The notes under the pieces are model-generated. The model saw nothing but the letters and a program-made list of their open reading frames with translations. It did no database searches and was not told the origin of the DNA. From assembly GCA_963932145.1 (NCBI GenBank), contig OZ010600.1, positions 50,866,657 to 50,930,656 on the forward strand: 64,000 nucleotides of DNA, in the 5' to 3' direction. The stretch is from Acanthosepion lycidas. Its lineage: Eukaryota; Mollusca; Cephalopoda; Sepiida; Sepiidae. Shown one piece after another: positions 1-11,425 of the stretch (its first letter is position 1; each line of letters opens with the position of its first letter). The translations under genes and the position numbers were made by a program.

Positions 1-279
1 ACTGTTGATAAAGCTGGAGAATCATCCCTTAATGTAGCAACCATGTCAGTATGAATGTCTTAGGGTGTAACCTCTTTTTCTGCAGGTACTTGACAACTCA
101 ACAATGCCATATTTTGTCTTCTTTTAAAAAGAAACTGCTAAATTCTTCTTTTAATAATCAGATGTCAGTTTAGCTGGAAATAAATTATGCAGTTATTAAT
201 AGGAAGAGTTGAAATTGATGCATGCAAGATTTCACAGTTGTAGCATCACTCTTTCATAGGCTATGAACTTTTCAGCCTA

Positions 280-985
280 ATCTTGTAGGTAAGAACAGAC
301 TGAGATAGATAAGAACAGAATAAGATAAATGGGAACAGATTTAAATAGTTAATGTAGATATATCTATAGATAGATAGATAGATATGAAGAGACTGAAATA
401 GATATGATCAGACTGACATAGATAATGAAGATAGATAGATAGATAGATAGATAAGAACAGATTGAGATAGATAATGAGAATGAGATAGAAGTAATGAGTT
501 TAAGACAGGGAAGAAGAGACTCAGTTAAATAGAAAAATATCATCAGACTGAGTAAATATGAAAGGTATGATAGATAATGAAGAAAAATAGATAATGAAAA
601 CAGGTAACTATGATATTCCGTGCTAATAGGAATATATACTTGAAAAACAAGGTGGATAAAATAAGTAAAGGTTTATTGTACAAAACCAGTACGATAAGAA
701 TAAAGGTAACAGTTATGCACAAGGTCATCACAAGTCGATCCAGTAGTGAGTGCTACTATTGGAAGGTCGGTACTTCTTGCATAAGTTTGAGTCGTACTCA
801 CTAGATCCCAGCTAGTCCCTGTAGTCTGTTGACTTACAGATACTTATAGGTAGTTACTACCTATAGTGTAGTCACTCATGGGGATGACAGGTTATTCCAT
901 TACATCAGTAATGAAGAGATTTAGATAGCTTGCTAGCTAGATAGATAGATAGATATGATTGAGATAGATATGATTAAACTTAAAT
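280..985. repeat. GATA-rich degenerate tetranucleotide tract
   Basis: Runs of (GATA)n occur near 361-384, 429-452 and 929-955. The DNA between them is built from degenerate units of the type agatagataagaacagat. This is simple-sequence DNA that has diverged by point mutation. No gene is supported in it. The short reading frames here (for example 610-804) have no recognisable content. Confidence 0.75.
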
Positions 986-1170
986 TTGTAGAGCTAATGA
1001 GTATGAAATCTATACGGACAAACTTAGATAAATTAATAAATATGAAAAATATGATGATAGATATTGTAAATATATAAGACAATTAGGAAAAAAATGTGAT
1101 CAGGAATTTCAAATTTAATTTCAGTTTTAATCTCGGTGGGTAGATGTTCTCATTTCACTATCTGAATGAA

Positions 1171-1197
1171 TCTTACTTATTATAAAACGCAGATTGT

Positions 1198-1232
<35 letters not shown>

Positions 1233-1879
1233 AGTCTGTACGTTTATATATTGGATCAGATTTTCTACATTTTTCAACCGATTTCAACAAAACTTCACAG
1301 GACTACGTAAAATTACCTTGTAGTGGTTCTAACAGCACCAAAAATTGGAAAAACACAATTGTTTTTGCACAAAATCAATTTGAAAACACAATTAAGAGGC
1401 ATTAATGAAAGGGGGACAACTCATATAGAGCTCTACTTATTAATATCGAGTTATCGAGTTATACTTATTATAAAACCCAGGTTGTTTGTTTGTGTGTGTG
1501 TTCGTTTATATATGGGATTGGATTTCCTACATTTTTCAACCGATTTCAACAAAACTTCACTTTTTTTTGGCAGGTAGTGTTTCTTATTGTCTTGCACACT
1601 TTTTTCTTTATTTTTACATTCAGAATGCTTTAAAAATTCCATTTACAAGACAATTGTTTATAATAAAATTCTATTCAATCAGTAGATTCATAACGATTGA
1701 AAGCAATGTTTTTGTTTGAGTTTGGGTTTGACCAATTCGTAAAAAAAACTAATTAAGACATGCATGTCCGTCAACCTTAAACAATAATCTTTGTCAATTT
1801 TATTTTTATTTTATGATGGTCGATACTTGATCTATCTCTTACTGTTACATCCCCGGGCAATGCCGGGCTCTACTGCTAG
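1171..1879 (+). mobile_element. Non-autonomous Helitron (709 bp)
   Basis: The 5' end reads TCTTACTTATTATAAAAC, preceded by A at 1170. The 3' end has a hairpin, stem CCCGG (1852-1856) with CCGGG (1863-1867), followed 8 nt later by CTAG (1876-1879) and then T at 1880. The TC start, the terminal hairpin, the CTRR end and insertion between A and T are the known Helitron hallmarks, and all are present. No Rep/helicase coding is visible, so the element is non-autonomous. Part of its 5' region (from about 1174, including a TG-rich stretch) is repeated from about 1462, which suggests a nested or tandemly duplicated 5' end. Confidence 0.82.
1191..1232 (+). repeat. (TG)n microsatellite inside the Helitron
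   Basis: Nearly uninterrupted TG dinucleotides lie just inside the Helitron 5' end. A shorter GTGTGTGTG run occupies the equivalent place in the internal duplicate near 1490. Confidence 0.9.
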
Positions 1880-2124
1880 TTAGCACGTATGCTAAGCAAT
1901 GAGGGCCTCCTCCATAGCACAGGAATAAGTATTATTTTGGAGCCATTAATAAATAACAAAAGAGAAATGACAGTAAAGCTTCAACAACAGCGGTAAGAAA
2001 AGCGAAGCTGTGGTGAATACAGTCAATTGTGCCAGCAGCAGCAGCAACAGAATATATATTTAACTGTTTTGAGGAGAGACAAACTGAATGGTTAATAATT
2101 TGGGGTGAAATGATATATATATTA

Positions 2125-2993
2125 ATCATTTCATACCAAGCAAGGCAAAAAAGTCACTAAGATGCAAGGAGCTGAGTGTGAAAGAATACAAGAAAAAGAG
2201 AAACCTTATTAACAAGTGAGAACAATAAAATAACAGAAATTAAGAAGATAGAAGATAAAAATTGACATTTCATTTAAATTTTTAAAAATCAAAGTTAGCT
2301 GGAAAGCAAGAAGCCAGAAGAGAGGTGCAAGAAAAGAAACTGCTAGCATAGAACTTACAGCTACATCTAACCATTTCAACTATAAAATGTGGTCTTGCTG
2401 CCAATCTAGTACTACGCTTAAATTCATAGAATCTAGGTATAATAGAGGAGAATTCATCAGAACAATTACCATGAAAGTATTTATAGAAAAGACACAGGGA
2501 AGCTGCTACTTTATGATGATAGGAAAGTGACTGAAGCTGAGATGCCAGGTCAAGACCAATGATATGGCAGATTCTTCTTTAGATTTTATCAAGAATTTAT
2601 AAATGTATAGCAGCAGCACCAGACCATATGTGGCAGTAATATTCAAAGCATGGAGGAATCATAGAATTATAAATATGTAAGATAAATTCAGGTGAAAAAA
2701 AATTGTCTAGCACAACACAGTGAACTAACTTTCCTAGCAGCAGACCTAGCAATTGATTCAATATAATCTTTCCACTGGAATATGTTAGCTCGAGAAAGCA
2801 CAACAAGTCACTCTTCTGGAGGTTAGCATTAGTCATGCTCATGGCAGGCAGAAAGGTTTGTCTTAGACAATTAATAGAGAGCAGTTTCATTTTGGAAGCA
2901 TTAAAATTAACAAGCCATTCCTTGCCCAAGTTAACAGCTGATTGTAGGTCACTTTTGAGATCAACTGCCAATTTGGCCTTATCAGACTGATCA

Positions 2994-2995
<2 letters not shown>
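2125..2995 (-). pseudogene. LINE remnant, family 1 (jockey/CR1-like), 3' part of RT
   Basis: Read on the minus strand, 2971-2597 gives about 124 residues of the region downstream of the catalytic YADD of a non-LTR retrotransposon reverse transcriptase. Recognisable pieces are LVNFNASKMKLLSIN, then HIYNSMIPPCFEYYCHIWSG, the typical 'LYKSxIRPxxEYCxHIWxGA' signature. The frame then breaks down. The 3' terminus is at the left (about 2125-2160) and matches the shared 3' end of the family (cactaagatgcaaggag on +). It is a decayed, 5'-truncated copy and is not a host gene. Confidence 0.75.

Positions 2996-3031
<36 letters not shown>
2994..3031. repeat. (TA)n microsatellite
   Basis: Pure alternating TA between the LINE relic and the following SINE-like unit. 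Confidence 0.95.
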
Positions 3032-3034
<3 letters not shown>

Positions 3035-3035
<1 letters not shown>

Positions 3036-3150
3036 AGAAACTCTGACTGACACCAAATCGGTCAGATTTCAGTCCTGGATTGAAGCATTCAGATGTCTAG
3101 TCACACTGAGGAGCTATGATACAACAAACAGTACTGTCTGCAAATGACAT
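3035..3150 (+). repeat. SINE-like unit, copy 1 (5' truncated)
   Basis: This stretch is a close direct repeat of 3350-3470. Both share gaaactct, accaaatcggtcag, cagtcctgg/cggtcctgg and cagtactgtctgc in the same order. It lacks the 5' part that looks like a pol III A box in the second copy. It ends shortly after the shared segment. Confidence 0.6.
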
Positions 3151-3324
3151 AATTAAGTCCTTGAAAAATATATTTCAATTGAGCACTGTTGAGAGATAAG
3201 CTGATTCTATAAACAACAGCCACCTGTGCTAATGCAAAGCTCTTCAGTAAAATGAATTGGAGCCCTCTGACTGATTAGTGTTTGTTTACATTCGTAAATC
3301 ATTATGCTAGAATTAGCTGTTTCT

Positions 3325-3473
3325 CTCTGCTGAATGATGATAGCTCAGTGGTGGAAACTCTAACTGATACCAAATCGGTCAGGTTTCGGTCCTGGCTTGA
3401 AGCATTTGGATGTCTAGTTGCACTGAGGAGTTGTGATACAGCAAAACAGTACTGTCTGCGAATGACACACATA
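3325..3473 (+). repeat. tRNA-derived SINE-like unit, copy 2
   Basis: The unit holds tagctcagtggtgg (A-box-like) followed by ggtttcggtcctgg (B-box-like, near GGTTCGANTCC) about 40 nt later, as in a tRNA-derived SINE head. The body is a direct repeat of 3035-3150. Which tRNA gave rise to it cannot be told by eye. Confidence 0.55.
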
Positions 3474-3474
3474 T

Positions 3475-3508
<34 letters not shown>
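3472..3508. repeat. (CA)n(TA)n compound microsatellite
   Basis: ACACACACAC passes directly into ATATATATAT at the 3' end of the SINE-like unit. Confidence 0.9.
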
Positions 3509-3509
3509 G

Positions 3510-4735
3510 TCTGTATATTTATGAATAAAACAAAAAGGAAAATTTTTCTTTACTTATGCATTTCATCCTCTGAATGGCTTTATCAAGAATAAGGATTTTA
3601 TTTTATAACAAGTATTTATAAACAGAAGTAAAAAAAATCATTAGTTTTTTCAAATTTTTAGATTTATGAATTCAGGCTAACTATGAAAGTCAAGGTGGTG
3701 GCTGGGCACAACATTGGCTTTTTCATCAGAATAGTCAACAAGCATGATAAAAGGCAAAAGACAAAAGACAACTTGTGGGGAAGTGGAGTAATGATTACGG
3801 CTAGTACAGTAAGCAATAAAATATATCTATTATTATATTATAGGTCTCTCCAAAAAGGATGATAGTGTCAAGATGTGCAGGGAATTGAGTACTTCAACCT
3901 GTCTGCGTGTGTGGTACAGGTCACAGCAAAAAAGCCTTAAGATAGACAATATATTCATATCCCTGCTACTCATCCCACTCTACACTACTTTTGATATTAA
4001 TCTAATAGTAAATTTTCAGTTGGTCACTATAGATGTATATAAAAGTAGAAAACAATTTGCAAAGATCACTGAGGAAGCAAAAAGTACAAGTAATGTTATA
4101 AAGTAGTAAATTTAACAAAATCAATGAATGAAAGACTGAAGGTTAAAGAATGTCAAGGAGCCCATATTCAAGTTTTTATGAGATTTATATCAAAATTTTC
4201 TTTATTTATAAAAAAAAACGTTTAAATTACAATGTAAAATAATAAAACAATTCATTCAGGTATGTGCTGATATTTGTTTAATCAAATACATGATTTTATG
4301 TCCTATATATTTTGAATTTATTGATAAATGGAAATTTATGTTGAACTTTGCATAATAAAGCCTGGTGTCAGTAAAACAAGCTATGAACAATAATTTTTAT
4401 AAGGATAGTTATTAACTTGCATACTTATATTGTTCATATAAGTATAATATTGAAAATTATACCAACATTGTTTGATTGGTTAAAACCAATAATGGTGTAC
4501 TAGGAAAGTAAGAAGAATTATCTTGGTTTTCCCACTCTTCAAAGTCCACTGTAGACATTATTATATCTAATTCCTTAACATGAAGGACAGATTTTAATAA
4601 CCCCTAAAAAATGAATTCCAAAAATGAGTTATATGTGAAAACATTTTATATACAACATTGACGTACACAAATATTACTAAGATGCAACACCCTCATACAT
4701 ACACATACACACACACATACGCACATATGTATGAT
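3510..4735. other. Intergenic, no gene seen
   Basis: AT-rich DNA with scattered stops in all frames. The longest frame (3873-4106, 77 codons) has no motif and poor codon character. Nothing else is supported here. Confidence 0.6.
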
Positions 4736-4789
4736 GGAGTCACCCATCATCTTTGACATATGAAGCTCAGTTCATAGAATCGAACAGCC

Positions 4790-5105
4790 AGACTACCCAC
4801 ATACATGATTTAATTATAGAGGTAAAGACTTGTGCAAAACCAGCTACACCTTTTTTGTGCCACCATCATTCCAAATGACCCTCATAATTTAGAGTTGTCA
4901 TTCTTTTAGATGGGTTGTTAACCAAGGCTAAAGAGCCCAGTCTACCCTATTATTTAAGCCATAGCTAAGGGTATGGTGAAGAGATGGATTCATACCTTTT
5001 CCAGTGGTATTTGTGTATAAGTGAATGTGACAAAATCGACTGGAATTTCGGACTTGTCTCTCTGATTTCTCATTCGGAGCTGCTATCCATTACACCACCC
5101 ATACA
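4790..5105 (-). repeat. tRNA-derived SINE, minus strand
   Basis: The reverse complement carries landmarks shared with other copies in the window (38868-39215 and 40150-40400): a tRNA-like head near 5095-5040, then caaataccactgg, aaggtatgaatcc, tagctatggcttaaat and, toward the 3' end, gggtcatttggaatgatggtg. Order and spacing match the plus-strand copies. It is a diverged copy. Confidence 0.65.
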
Positions 5106-5107
5106 GC

Positions 5108-5186
<79 letters not shown>
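5108..5186. repeat. (AC)n(TA)n compound microsatellite
   Basis: A long AC run switches to TA at about 5145. The adjacent inverted-repeat element begins right after it. Confidence 0.95.
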
Positions 5187-5197
5187 TTATATATATT

Positions 5198-5629
5198 ATG
5201 AGATGGACTAAGTCTGACAATTATTTTAATATATTTTCTGTTTATACGTTATTTTTATAGATACAAATATTTTTTTTTAAATTTATAAGCAGAAAACATT
5301 AAAATAATTGTCGGACTTAGTCCATTTCATAATGTATGACGTCATTTTTTTACGTTAAGATATGCTTCGAGCAGATATGAGCGTTCGAGAGAAATCATGG
5401 GAAATTTGTACTTTAAAAGCAGTAATTTGACTTTGCTAACCAGTCGCTTCCTATGTAGCTAGATGATACAGCACATCAGGCTATATGACGGTTTCGTGTA
5501 GGATACAGGTTCGATTCCTGTCGGAGAACACATATTTTATGAAATTTCTCGGGCATTCAGGCCGGTAAATGTTGTTAATAAACAGATCATTTACTTAAAT
5601 ATTTTATCTATAAAAATAAGGTATAAACA

Positions 5630-5640
<11 letters not shown>
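5198..5640. mobile_element. Inverted-repeat element with tRNA-like core
   Basis: Two sets of inverted repeats are visible. The outer arms are about 5229-5270 and 5598-5637, both containing the TTTATAC...TTTTTATAGAT motif in opposite orientation. A second pair, 5198-5230 and 5298-5330, is 33 nt long with only two mismatches. Between the outer arms lies a tRNA-like sequence. TA microsatellites flank both sides. This looks like a MITE or foldback element, or two nested ones. The family was not recognised. Confidence 0.55.
5449..5527 (+). repeat. tRNA-like pseudogene or SINE head
   Basis: An A-box-like tagctagatgataca is followed by a perfect B box GGTTCGATTCC (5509-5519). The T arm ACAGG/CCTGT pairs fully. 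The acceptor stem pairs poorly, so this is a tRNA-derived sequence and unlikely to be a working tRNA gene. Confidence 0.5.
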
Positions 5641-5669
<29 letters not shown>

Positions 5670-5678
5670 GTGTGTGTG
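5631..5678. repeat. (TA)n(TG)n microsatellite
   Basis: TA repeats run into TGTGTGTG at the right edge of the inverted-repeat element. Confidence 0.9.
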
Positions 5679-5799
5679 TCACAAATTGTACCACACAAAA
5701 ATTAAAACACGAAAAAGGCAAGCAGTACCTGAAATGGGACAAATACAAAGAAGGCCTTACTTATAACATTCGTAAGACAGATATGGTACAGTGAAGTGA

Positions 5800-5960
5800 A
5801 AGCTTGTACCAAACAAACCATACTTTTCAGAAGCATCAAATCCAGGGAACTAGTGCACACAGTGTGCCACCATTTCTCCAAACGACCCTGCTAAACTTTT
5901 GAATGGTTATATGTCTTACATTCCTATTTAGCCAATCGGTCTGTGGCCATGACATTTTTC
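5800..5960 (-). repeat. SINE 3' fragment, minus strand
   Basis: gtgtgccaccatttctcc followed by aacgaccctgctaaac parallels the equivalent part of the minus-strand SINE at 4850-4900. The tRNA-like head is not visible. It is probably an old, truncated copy. Confidence 0.35.
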
Positions 5961-5989
5961 TCTATCATGGTTTAAGAAGCAACTGACTG

Positions 5990-7480
5990 TACTCACCAGC
6001 GGACTTCTTAAGAAGTGGGATAATCGCCTTCTGCATTCTTTTTACTGGGAAAACATTGACTTACATAATAAAATCTGATGTCATGCATATTAAAGAATAA
6101 AGATGTAGTGTCAAAGAAATATTCCACTTGTTTCTATCTAAATTTTAAATACTTTAAATCATTTTATGTGCTGTTTTATCATCACTAAATACTAGAATTT
6201 TGTCTAAATACCCACTTACACTATTAATAACAACCTAAAACCTGAAGCAGGAATTTACTGAACAGACTGAAAAGAATGTCACAAGAAATACACAGGTGAA
6301 ACATCTAGGAATTTAAATAAAAGGATATATGTACACATAATGGATTTTTTATAAAACAATGCACTTAGCCGTTCATCGCAATAAGTCCAAAAGGTTTAGT
6401 TAATTCTGTCTTGGACACATAGGATGTATAATTCTATTTAAAAAGTCCGAGAGGTTTAATTGCTTTTGTTTTGGGTGCATTGTCAACATGTTTAAATATA
6501 TTTGAAAAAATCTGAAGGGTGTAGAGTAGTTACTGTTGTCATGGATACATAATGGGCCCGTGTACAAATCGCATCAGAGTGTACCACTTCTTATCGGAAG
6601 GACTTACCAATTTTGCCAACATTCGACTAAATGTCTTATCATTTTCAAGTTAAGTGAATTCAGCAGATAATAAATGGATGTTTATATATCTATATATTAT
6701 ATAGGACAACTTAGCTCGGTAAAGGAGAGTAAATATGGGATTAGTTGTTGCAGAATTGTTAGTGTGGTCGCCATAGGTTTTATCTGATAATGCAATGTGC
6801 GTGTGCTTATCAGAGTTCAGTTTAAACTAAAGAGAAATCATTCCGTGGTTGAAGAGAGAAAAAGCGAGAGAGCATTTCATTCCTTTTATACTGCTTTACA
6901 CGACGACGCCTTGCGAGCGTTAGGAGAAGTCTCCTGAGGGACAAGATATAGGATAATCACATAGGCACATCGTCAGACAAAGACGAACACACTTGAAGAA
7001 GAGGAACAACTCAACGACAGTATTAAATTCGAAGGATTAATGTACAAAGGTGTGTATGTACAAATAGGTAAAAGGCTTGCTAATATAATTTATATTTGCA
7101 GATTTAAATGCTAGAAGAATATTCAAGAAACAAGTGGGATTTGCAGCCTCGTGGCTTCTGGACTCCATTAACAGCGGAAAGGATGGCTCCAATAAATGTG
7201 TGATCACTACAGCTGTTACTTTGCAAAAGAGGAAGATTCCGGTTCAAATTTACTGTGTGGCCCCAAGAAGGGGTCCTGATTGGATATTAGTTAGCCAATC
7301 AGAGTTCCGGATTCGTAATAGTTTCAAGCTCAAGGTCGAGTTTTGAATGGTAATGGTTAGCTCCTTTTCTATCACTTTCAAATTCTTATAAAACTTCAAC
7401 TTTTGAACATTCTTCAGGTACAAGCAGTTAATATCCTAATCACAAATCAATGTTTCTTTCTTCTTTATTTGCCCATAAAA
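5990..7480. other. Intergenic, unassigned
   Basis: No gene is supported. The stretch 6830-7030 is richer in CpG and has a cctttTATACtgc box followed by a less AT-rich segment. It could be an old LTR or a promoter-like sequence, but no LTR pair was found. The 70-codon frame at 7134-7346 has no recognisable motif. Confidence 0.4.
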
Positions 7481-7574
7481 TTGCCTTTTGTATCAAACAC
7501 TAAAGATTAGGTTCATCTCATTCATTATTTGTAGTCCCGGCTCGCATTGCTTTTTTTTTTGCTTTTTTTTTCTT

Positions 7575-8508
7575 CAGGACAACTTAATTGAGAATGAGTT
7601 CAGCGAGTATACAAAAATAGAAAGGAGCGTAATGCAAGGATTCAACCTATACAGCGAGGCAATTCTGAGAGAATTGAATATCCTACCGGGATTCAGCATT
7701 GGCGGCCACAATCTTACCAACATAAGATACGCAGACGTCACAGTACTGATAGCAGAAACGGAAAAGAAATTACAAAACCTCCTATAAAATGTAGCGAAGG
7801 AGAGCAAGAAGAAGGGACTAACCATAAACTACAAGAAGACAGAATGCATGGTCATCAGTAAGAGGATGATCCCAAAATGCGATTTGCAGGTCGGGGACAC
7901 TAAAATCAAGCATGTGCGGAAGTTTAAGTATCTGGGAAGTGTTTTAATGAAAGACGGTAGGTGCGACGTTGAGATCTGAAGACGGATTGGGATGGCCAAG
8001 GATGCATTCCAAAAGGTGTGCAGAGTACTTCGAGACAGGAGGATTTCTTTGGTGACAAACAAAAGAGTACTAATCTGCTACGTGACATCTGTCCTTCTAT
8101 ACGGCAGCGAATGTTGGATGGTATCCTCAAAGATGAAGAAGAGACAGTGGAGATGTGATTCTATAGAAGTATGCTAAGGATATCATAGAGCGAGCATGTG
8201 AGCAACGAGGAAGTCTTGGAAAAGAACAAGAAGGAAGCTTATAGTTAACATAAGGAAGAGGAAGATGAAATTTCTGGGACACGTTATGAGAAAGGAGGGC
8301 TTGGAGAATCTGATACTCACAGGTCGGATAGAGGGAAAGAGAGACAAAGGAAAGCAACGTATGACATACCTCGTGGGCTTAAGCAAGTGGATGGCAGAAC
8401 GTGGTCTGGGGTAATTGGCAGAGACACGAAACTTATTGATAACCAGAAGGGATAAGGAAAAGTGGAGAGCCATGACCGTCTTCGTTGTGAAAGGACACAG
8501 CACATAAA
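7575..8508 (+). pseudogene. RTE-type non-LTR reverse transcriptase remnant
   Basis: Broken frames on the + strand give successive pieces of an RTE-like endonuclease/reverse transcriptase C-terminal half. First comes IRYADVTVLIAETEKKLQ (the catalytic YADD has mutated to YADV). It is followed by KKKGLTINYKKTECMVISKR, then VRKFKYLGSVLMKDG, then LICYVTSVLLYGSECW, and finally RKMKFLGHVMRKEGLEN. Premature stops occur near 7785 and 7978 and frames shift after 8140. The first catalytic half is missing, so the copy is 5'-truncated. This is a dead mobile element and not a host enzyme. Confidence 0.85.
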
Positions 8509-8571
8509 AAGAAAGGGTAAAGGAATCACAGTAATGTAAGTCGTGATTTCTCGCAGAATGACGACACGGTC

Positions 8572-8960
8572 AATTTGGTTTGGTTTATTTTGCTTTAAGC
8601 CAAATCAACCTCAGTGGGTTATTTAATGATTTTTAGGATAGGTTCGTATGAATAGAATATGTATTCTTTGTAAGAAATCAGTTTGTAGATTAAGTATCAT
8701 TGACGTATTTTTTAAAAAAATGTATTACTGGTATTTTTACTATAAAAATCTATTTTTATACTTTTATAGTGTTTTGATCCTAATTTGAGGGGTTAACTGT
8801 TTGCCCATAGTTGAGACACTGACATGTGCTATCACCCCGGGTCAGGGTGGACCTAGAAACAAGAGCAATTAAAAGATATTTCGGTGCTTCTCAAAACCTC
8901 CCGATCAGAAGCCTTGTTGCCAAATGTAGTTTATCGTCATACCAAGGACGAGGATACAAT
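8572..8960 (+). repeat. Dispersed ~390-bp repeat, copy 1
   Basis: It shares an ordered series of blocks with 11027-11425: ttggtttggttt, atcaacctca, tgggttatttaatg, ggggttaact, cccatagttg, caccccgg, cagggtggacct, cttctcaaaacctcc and gtagtttatcgtcat. No coding capacity was seen and the family was not identified. Confidence 0.7.
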
Positions 8961-9783
8961 CGAGTCCCAACGTATTGTAGAAAATAACCTTGAAATTTCC
9001 AACTGTATTTAATAACAGACACATTGAAAAAGGTAACTTCTACAATAATATCACTATGAAATTCTGAATTTTTTAAAGTTAAGCTCGTAAAGGTGCTACT
9101 TGAGATCTTTCGGAAGAAGTCTGTCTCTAGTTTTGACAAAAACTAGAGCACGGCTTCTTGTGATAAACTCAAGATGTGTTTCAGTGATGTTATGTTTTCT
9201 TATTAATCTATTTGCAAATGAAGGAAGAATTTATTATTTAGTTGATGGCTAAGCTGAAGCTGTTCAAAGAGGGCAAAGCCTAATAAAGAATCTGCGACAC
9301 TGACGATCACGAAAGTCCATTAGGAACGCTAAAAGGATATAGTGAGAGGAGGAGGAGAAGATAGTACGTCTAATCTCTTATATCGAGTTTTATGAATGGC
9401 GCAAATGAAAAAAAAAAAAAAAAAAAAAGACACAAGACTCCAATGTGAAACTTGAATTAAATTTTCATCTATTATATGACAAAGAATAAAAAATAAAAAT
9501 GATATTACATGTGCGAAAAAGGAAATAAGATGAAGAGAAGTAAAGAAAATACAAGGAGACCAACTAAGTTAAACAACTGAAGTAAATAAAAAAGGTTTTA
9601 TTATAATTTTAGTAATTTGGTCAGTGGCTAAAAGGAAAAACATAATGGCTTGCCGATAAAAAAAAAGTTAGAAATACCTCAAAATGACTTCAGTCGAGAG
9701 TTGCTGGGTTTTTTGTCACATGTTATAGTTTACATGTCCCGTGAAACAGTCAGCTCTGAAACAGATTTGTACAAAAATTGACT

Positions 9784-10213
9784 TCACCAGCCAGCTCGTT
9801 CAATTTTGGCCCCAGCCAACGAATACCTGGATGAAAGATTTGTAAGGTCGTCCGACCATATCAAAGAATTCTTTGAAGTCTTTTGTCTAAATGACCCAGA
9901 ACTCGGAGTAGTTTCATTCATAAAAATAGATTCTCTTAACAAATACGGAATACAAAATTTACGAAACAAGCTTTCACAAAATTTTTCCTTTGTGTGCCTA
10001 ACACTTAGGCCAGATAACAATTTTAAATACAATTATGTTGGGCTCATAGAAACAATTATTATTATCAACAAAATATTCATTTACTTCGATTCATTCGACT
10101 GTCGAAAAAAGTTCAGAAGGATGACGAATCACGGGCGTAGCGAGGTTTCTGGTTTCTTTTGTTATTTGACAATAGTTCACTTTTACAGACTGAGATTTTT
10201 AAAAATGAGATGA
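9784..10213 (+). other. Unrecognised 135-codon open frame
   Basis: An ATG-started frame at 9806-10213 is open for 135 codons in AT-rich DNA. The first two thirds read like a plausible protein (LDERFVRSSDHIKEFFEVF and so on); the last part is low quality. No domain, signal peptide or splice support was recognised. It could be a chance frame, a transposon relic or part of an exon. I would not annotate it as a gene without expression evidence. Confidence 0.15.
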
Positions 10214-11026
10214 ATGTTGTGTTTTCATAATAAGTTCAAAATCAAGGTTAATACCTCTAATTTGCGACAAACTTTCACAAATAACTATAGAAATATAATC
10301 GTATATCTCTCTAAATTCGTTCTGTTTATTCCCTTTTTCTTTTTCTTCTTGTAAAGTCAGCTACCAGAACCAGCCAACGTTTTCCTTGTTAACGGCCAAA
10401 CATTTCTGTGTTAGACAAGCCAGACTTCTTCAATAGGTGTAAATCGGTTCCAGGTTGAATTAAGAATTGAATACATAATTGAGTGCATAACTTTCCCCAT
10501 TGGTCACAAAATGTATCTCTTTAAACCATGCCTATTCGCAAAATTTATTTTTGCAAGTCTTTCAGATTTAAGCCTCTTTTTTTTTTTTTTTACATATTTT
10601 TGAAAAACAAATTTTATATATGTATCTTATTTATAAAACGTCAAGCTTTATTTTAGCGGGTCTTTATCAGATTTTATACAGGCAATATTTATAAACCCTC
10701 TGGAATTATTTTTATATTTTCCTTTGATTTAATTTTTACATAATTTTACATTTTTTATTGTATAAATGCGACTGATATAAGAGTTGGACCACAAACAATT
10801 CCGTTCACTAGAGAAATTGGCAATGTAGAAATAATAGCACCAGTGTCAAAGACAAAGACATTCAAAAGTGACGATTCTTTTTGGTGCCAATGCAGCCCCT
10901 CCAAGGGCTAGAGCACGGGAACTGGTTAATATTTGAAGATTAGTTTACTTCTTGGACCATCTACACCAAGATTTACGCGTTCTTGTCTTGTCAGTATAAG
11001 AAAATATGAGCTCCGAATATTTTAGG

Positions 11027-11425
11027 CTTGGTTTGGTTTGGTTTGTTGTTTTACAGTATATCAACCTCAATGGGTTATTTAATGCCGACAAGATTTTTAT
11101 TGCTGGTAATATATTTTTTTTCAAAAATGTATTGTTGGTAATAATTTTTCTTCAAAAATTTATTGCTGGTGATAATTTTTACAAAGTATTTCTGGTATTA
11201 AAGCCTATTTTTACATTTTCATTGTGTTTTGACTCCAGTTTAGGGGTTAACTATTTACCCATAGTTGGCACCCTAACAGGTACTACCACCCCGGCTCAGG
11301 GTGGACCTGTGAACACCAGCAATTAAGAAGTCGTTCCACGCTTCTCAAAACCTCCTGATCAGAGGCCTTGCTGTTGGACGTAGTTTATTGTCTTATCCAG
11401 GACGCGGACGTAGTTTATCGTCATA
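11027..11425 (+). repeat. Dispersed ~390-bp repeat, copy 2
   Basis: This is the second copy of the repeat at 8572-8960, in the same orientation. It contains an internal short triplication of an attgctggta/aattttt unit (about 11100-11175). Its last segment (gtagtttatcgtc...caggacg) is duplicated at 11408-11435. Confidence 0.7.

Noticed and set aside
361..955. CRISPR-like or other regularly spaced array
   Set aside because: The repeats are GATA simple-sequence runs with irregular spacing. No spacers of constant length exist, and the DNA is eukaryotic.
5449..5527. Functional tRNA gene
   Set aside because: The T arm and B box are good, but the acceptor stem does not pair well. Better explained as a tRNA-derived repeat.
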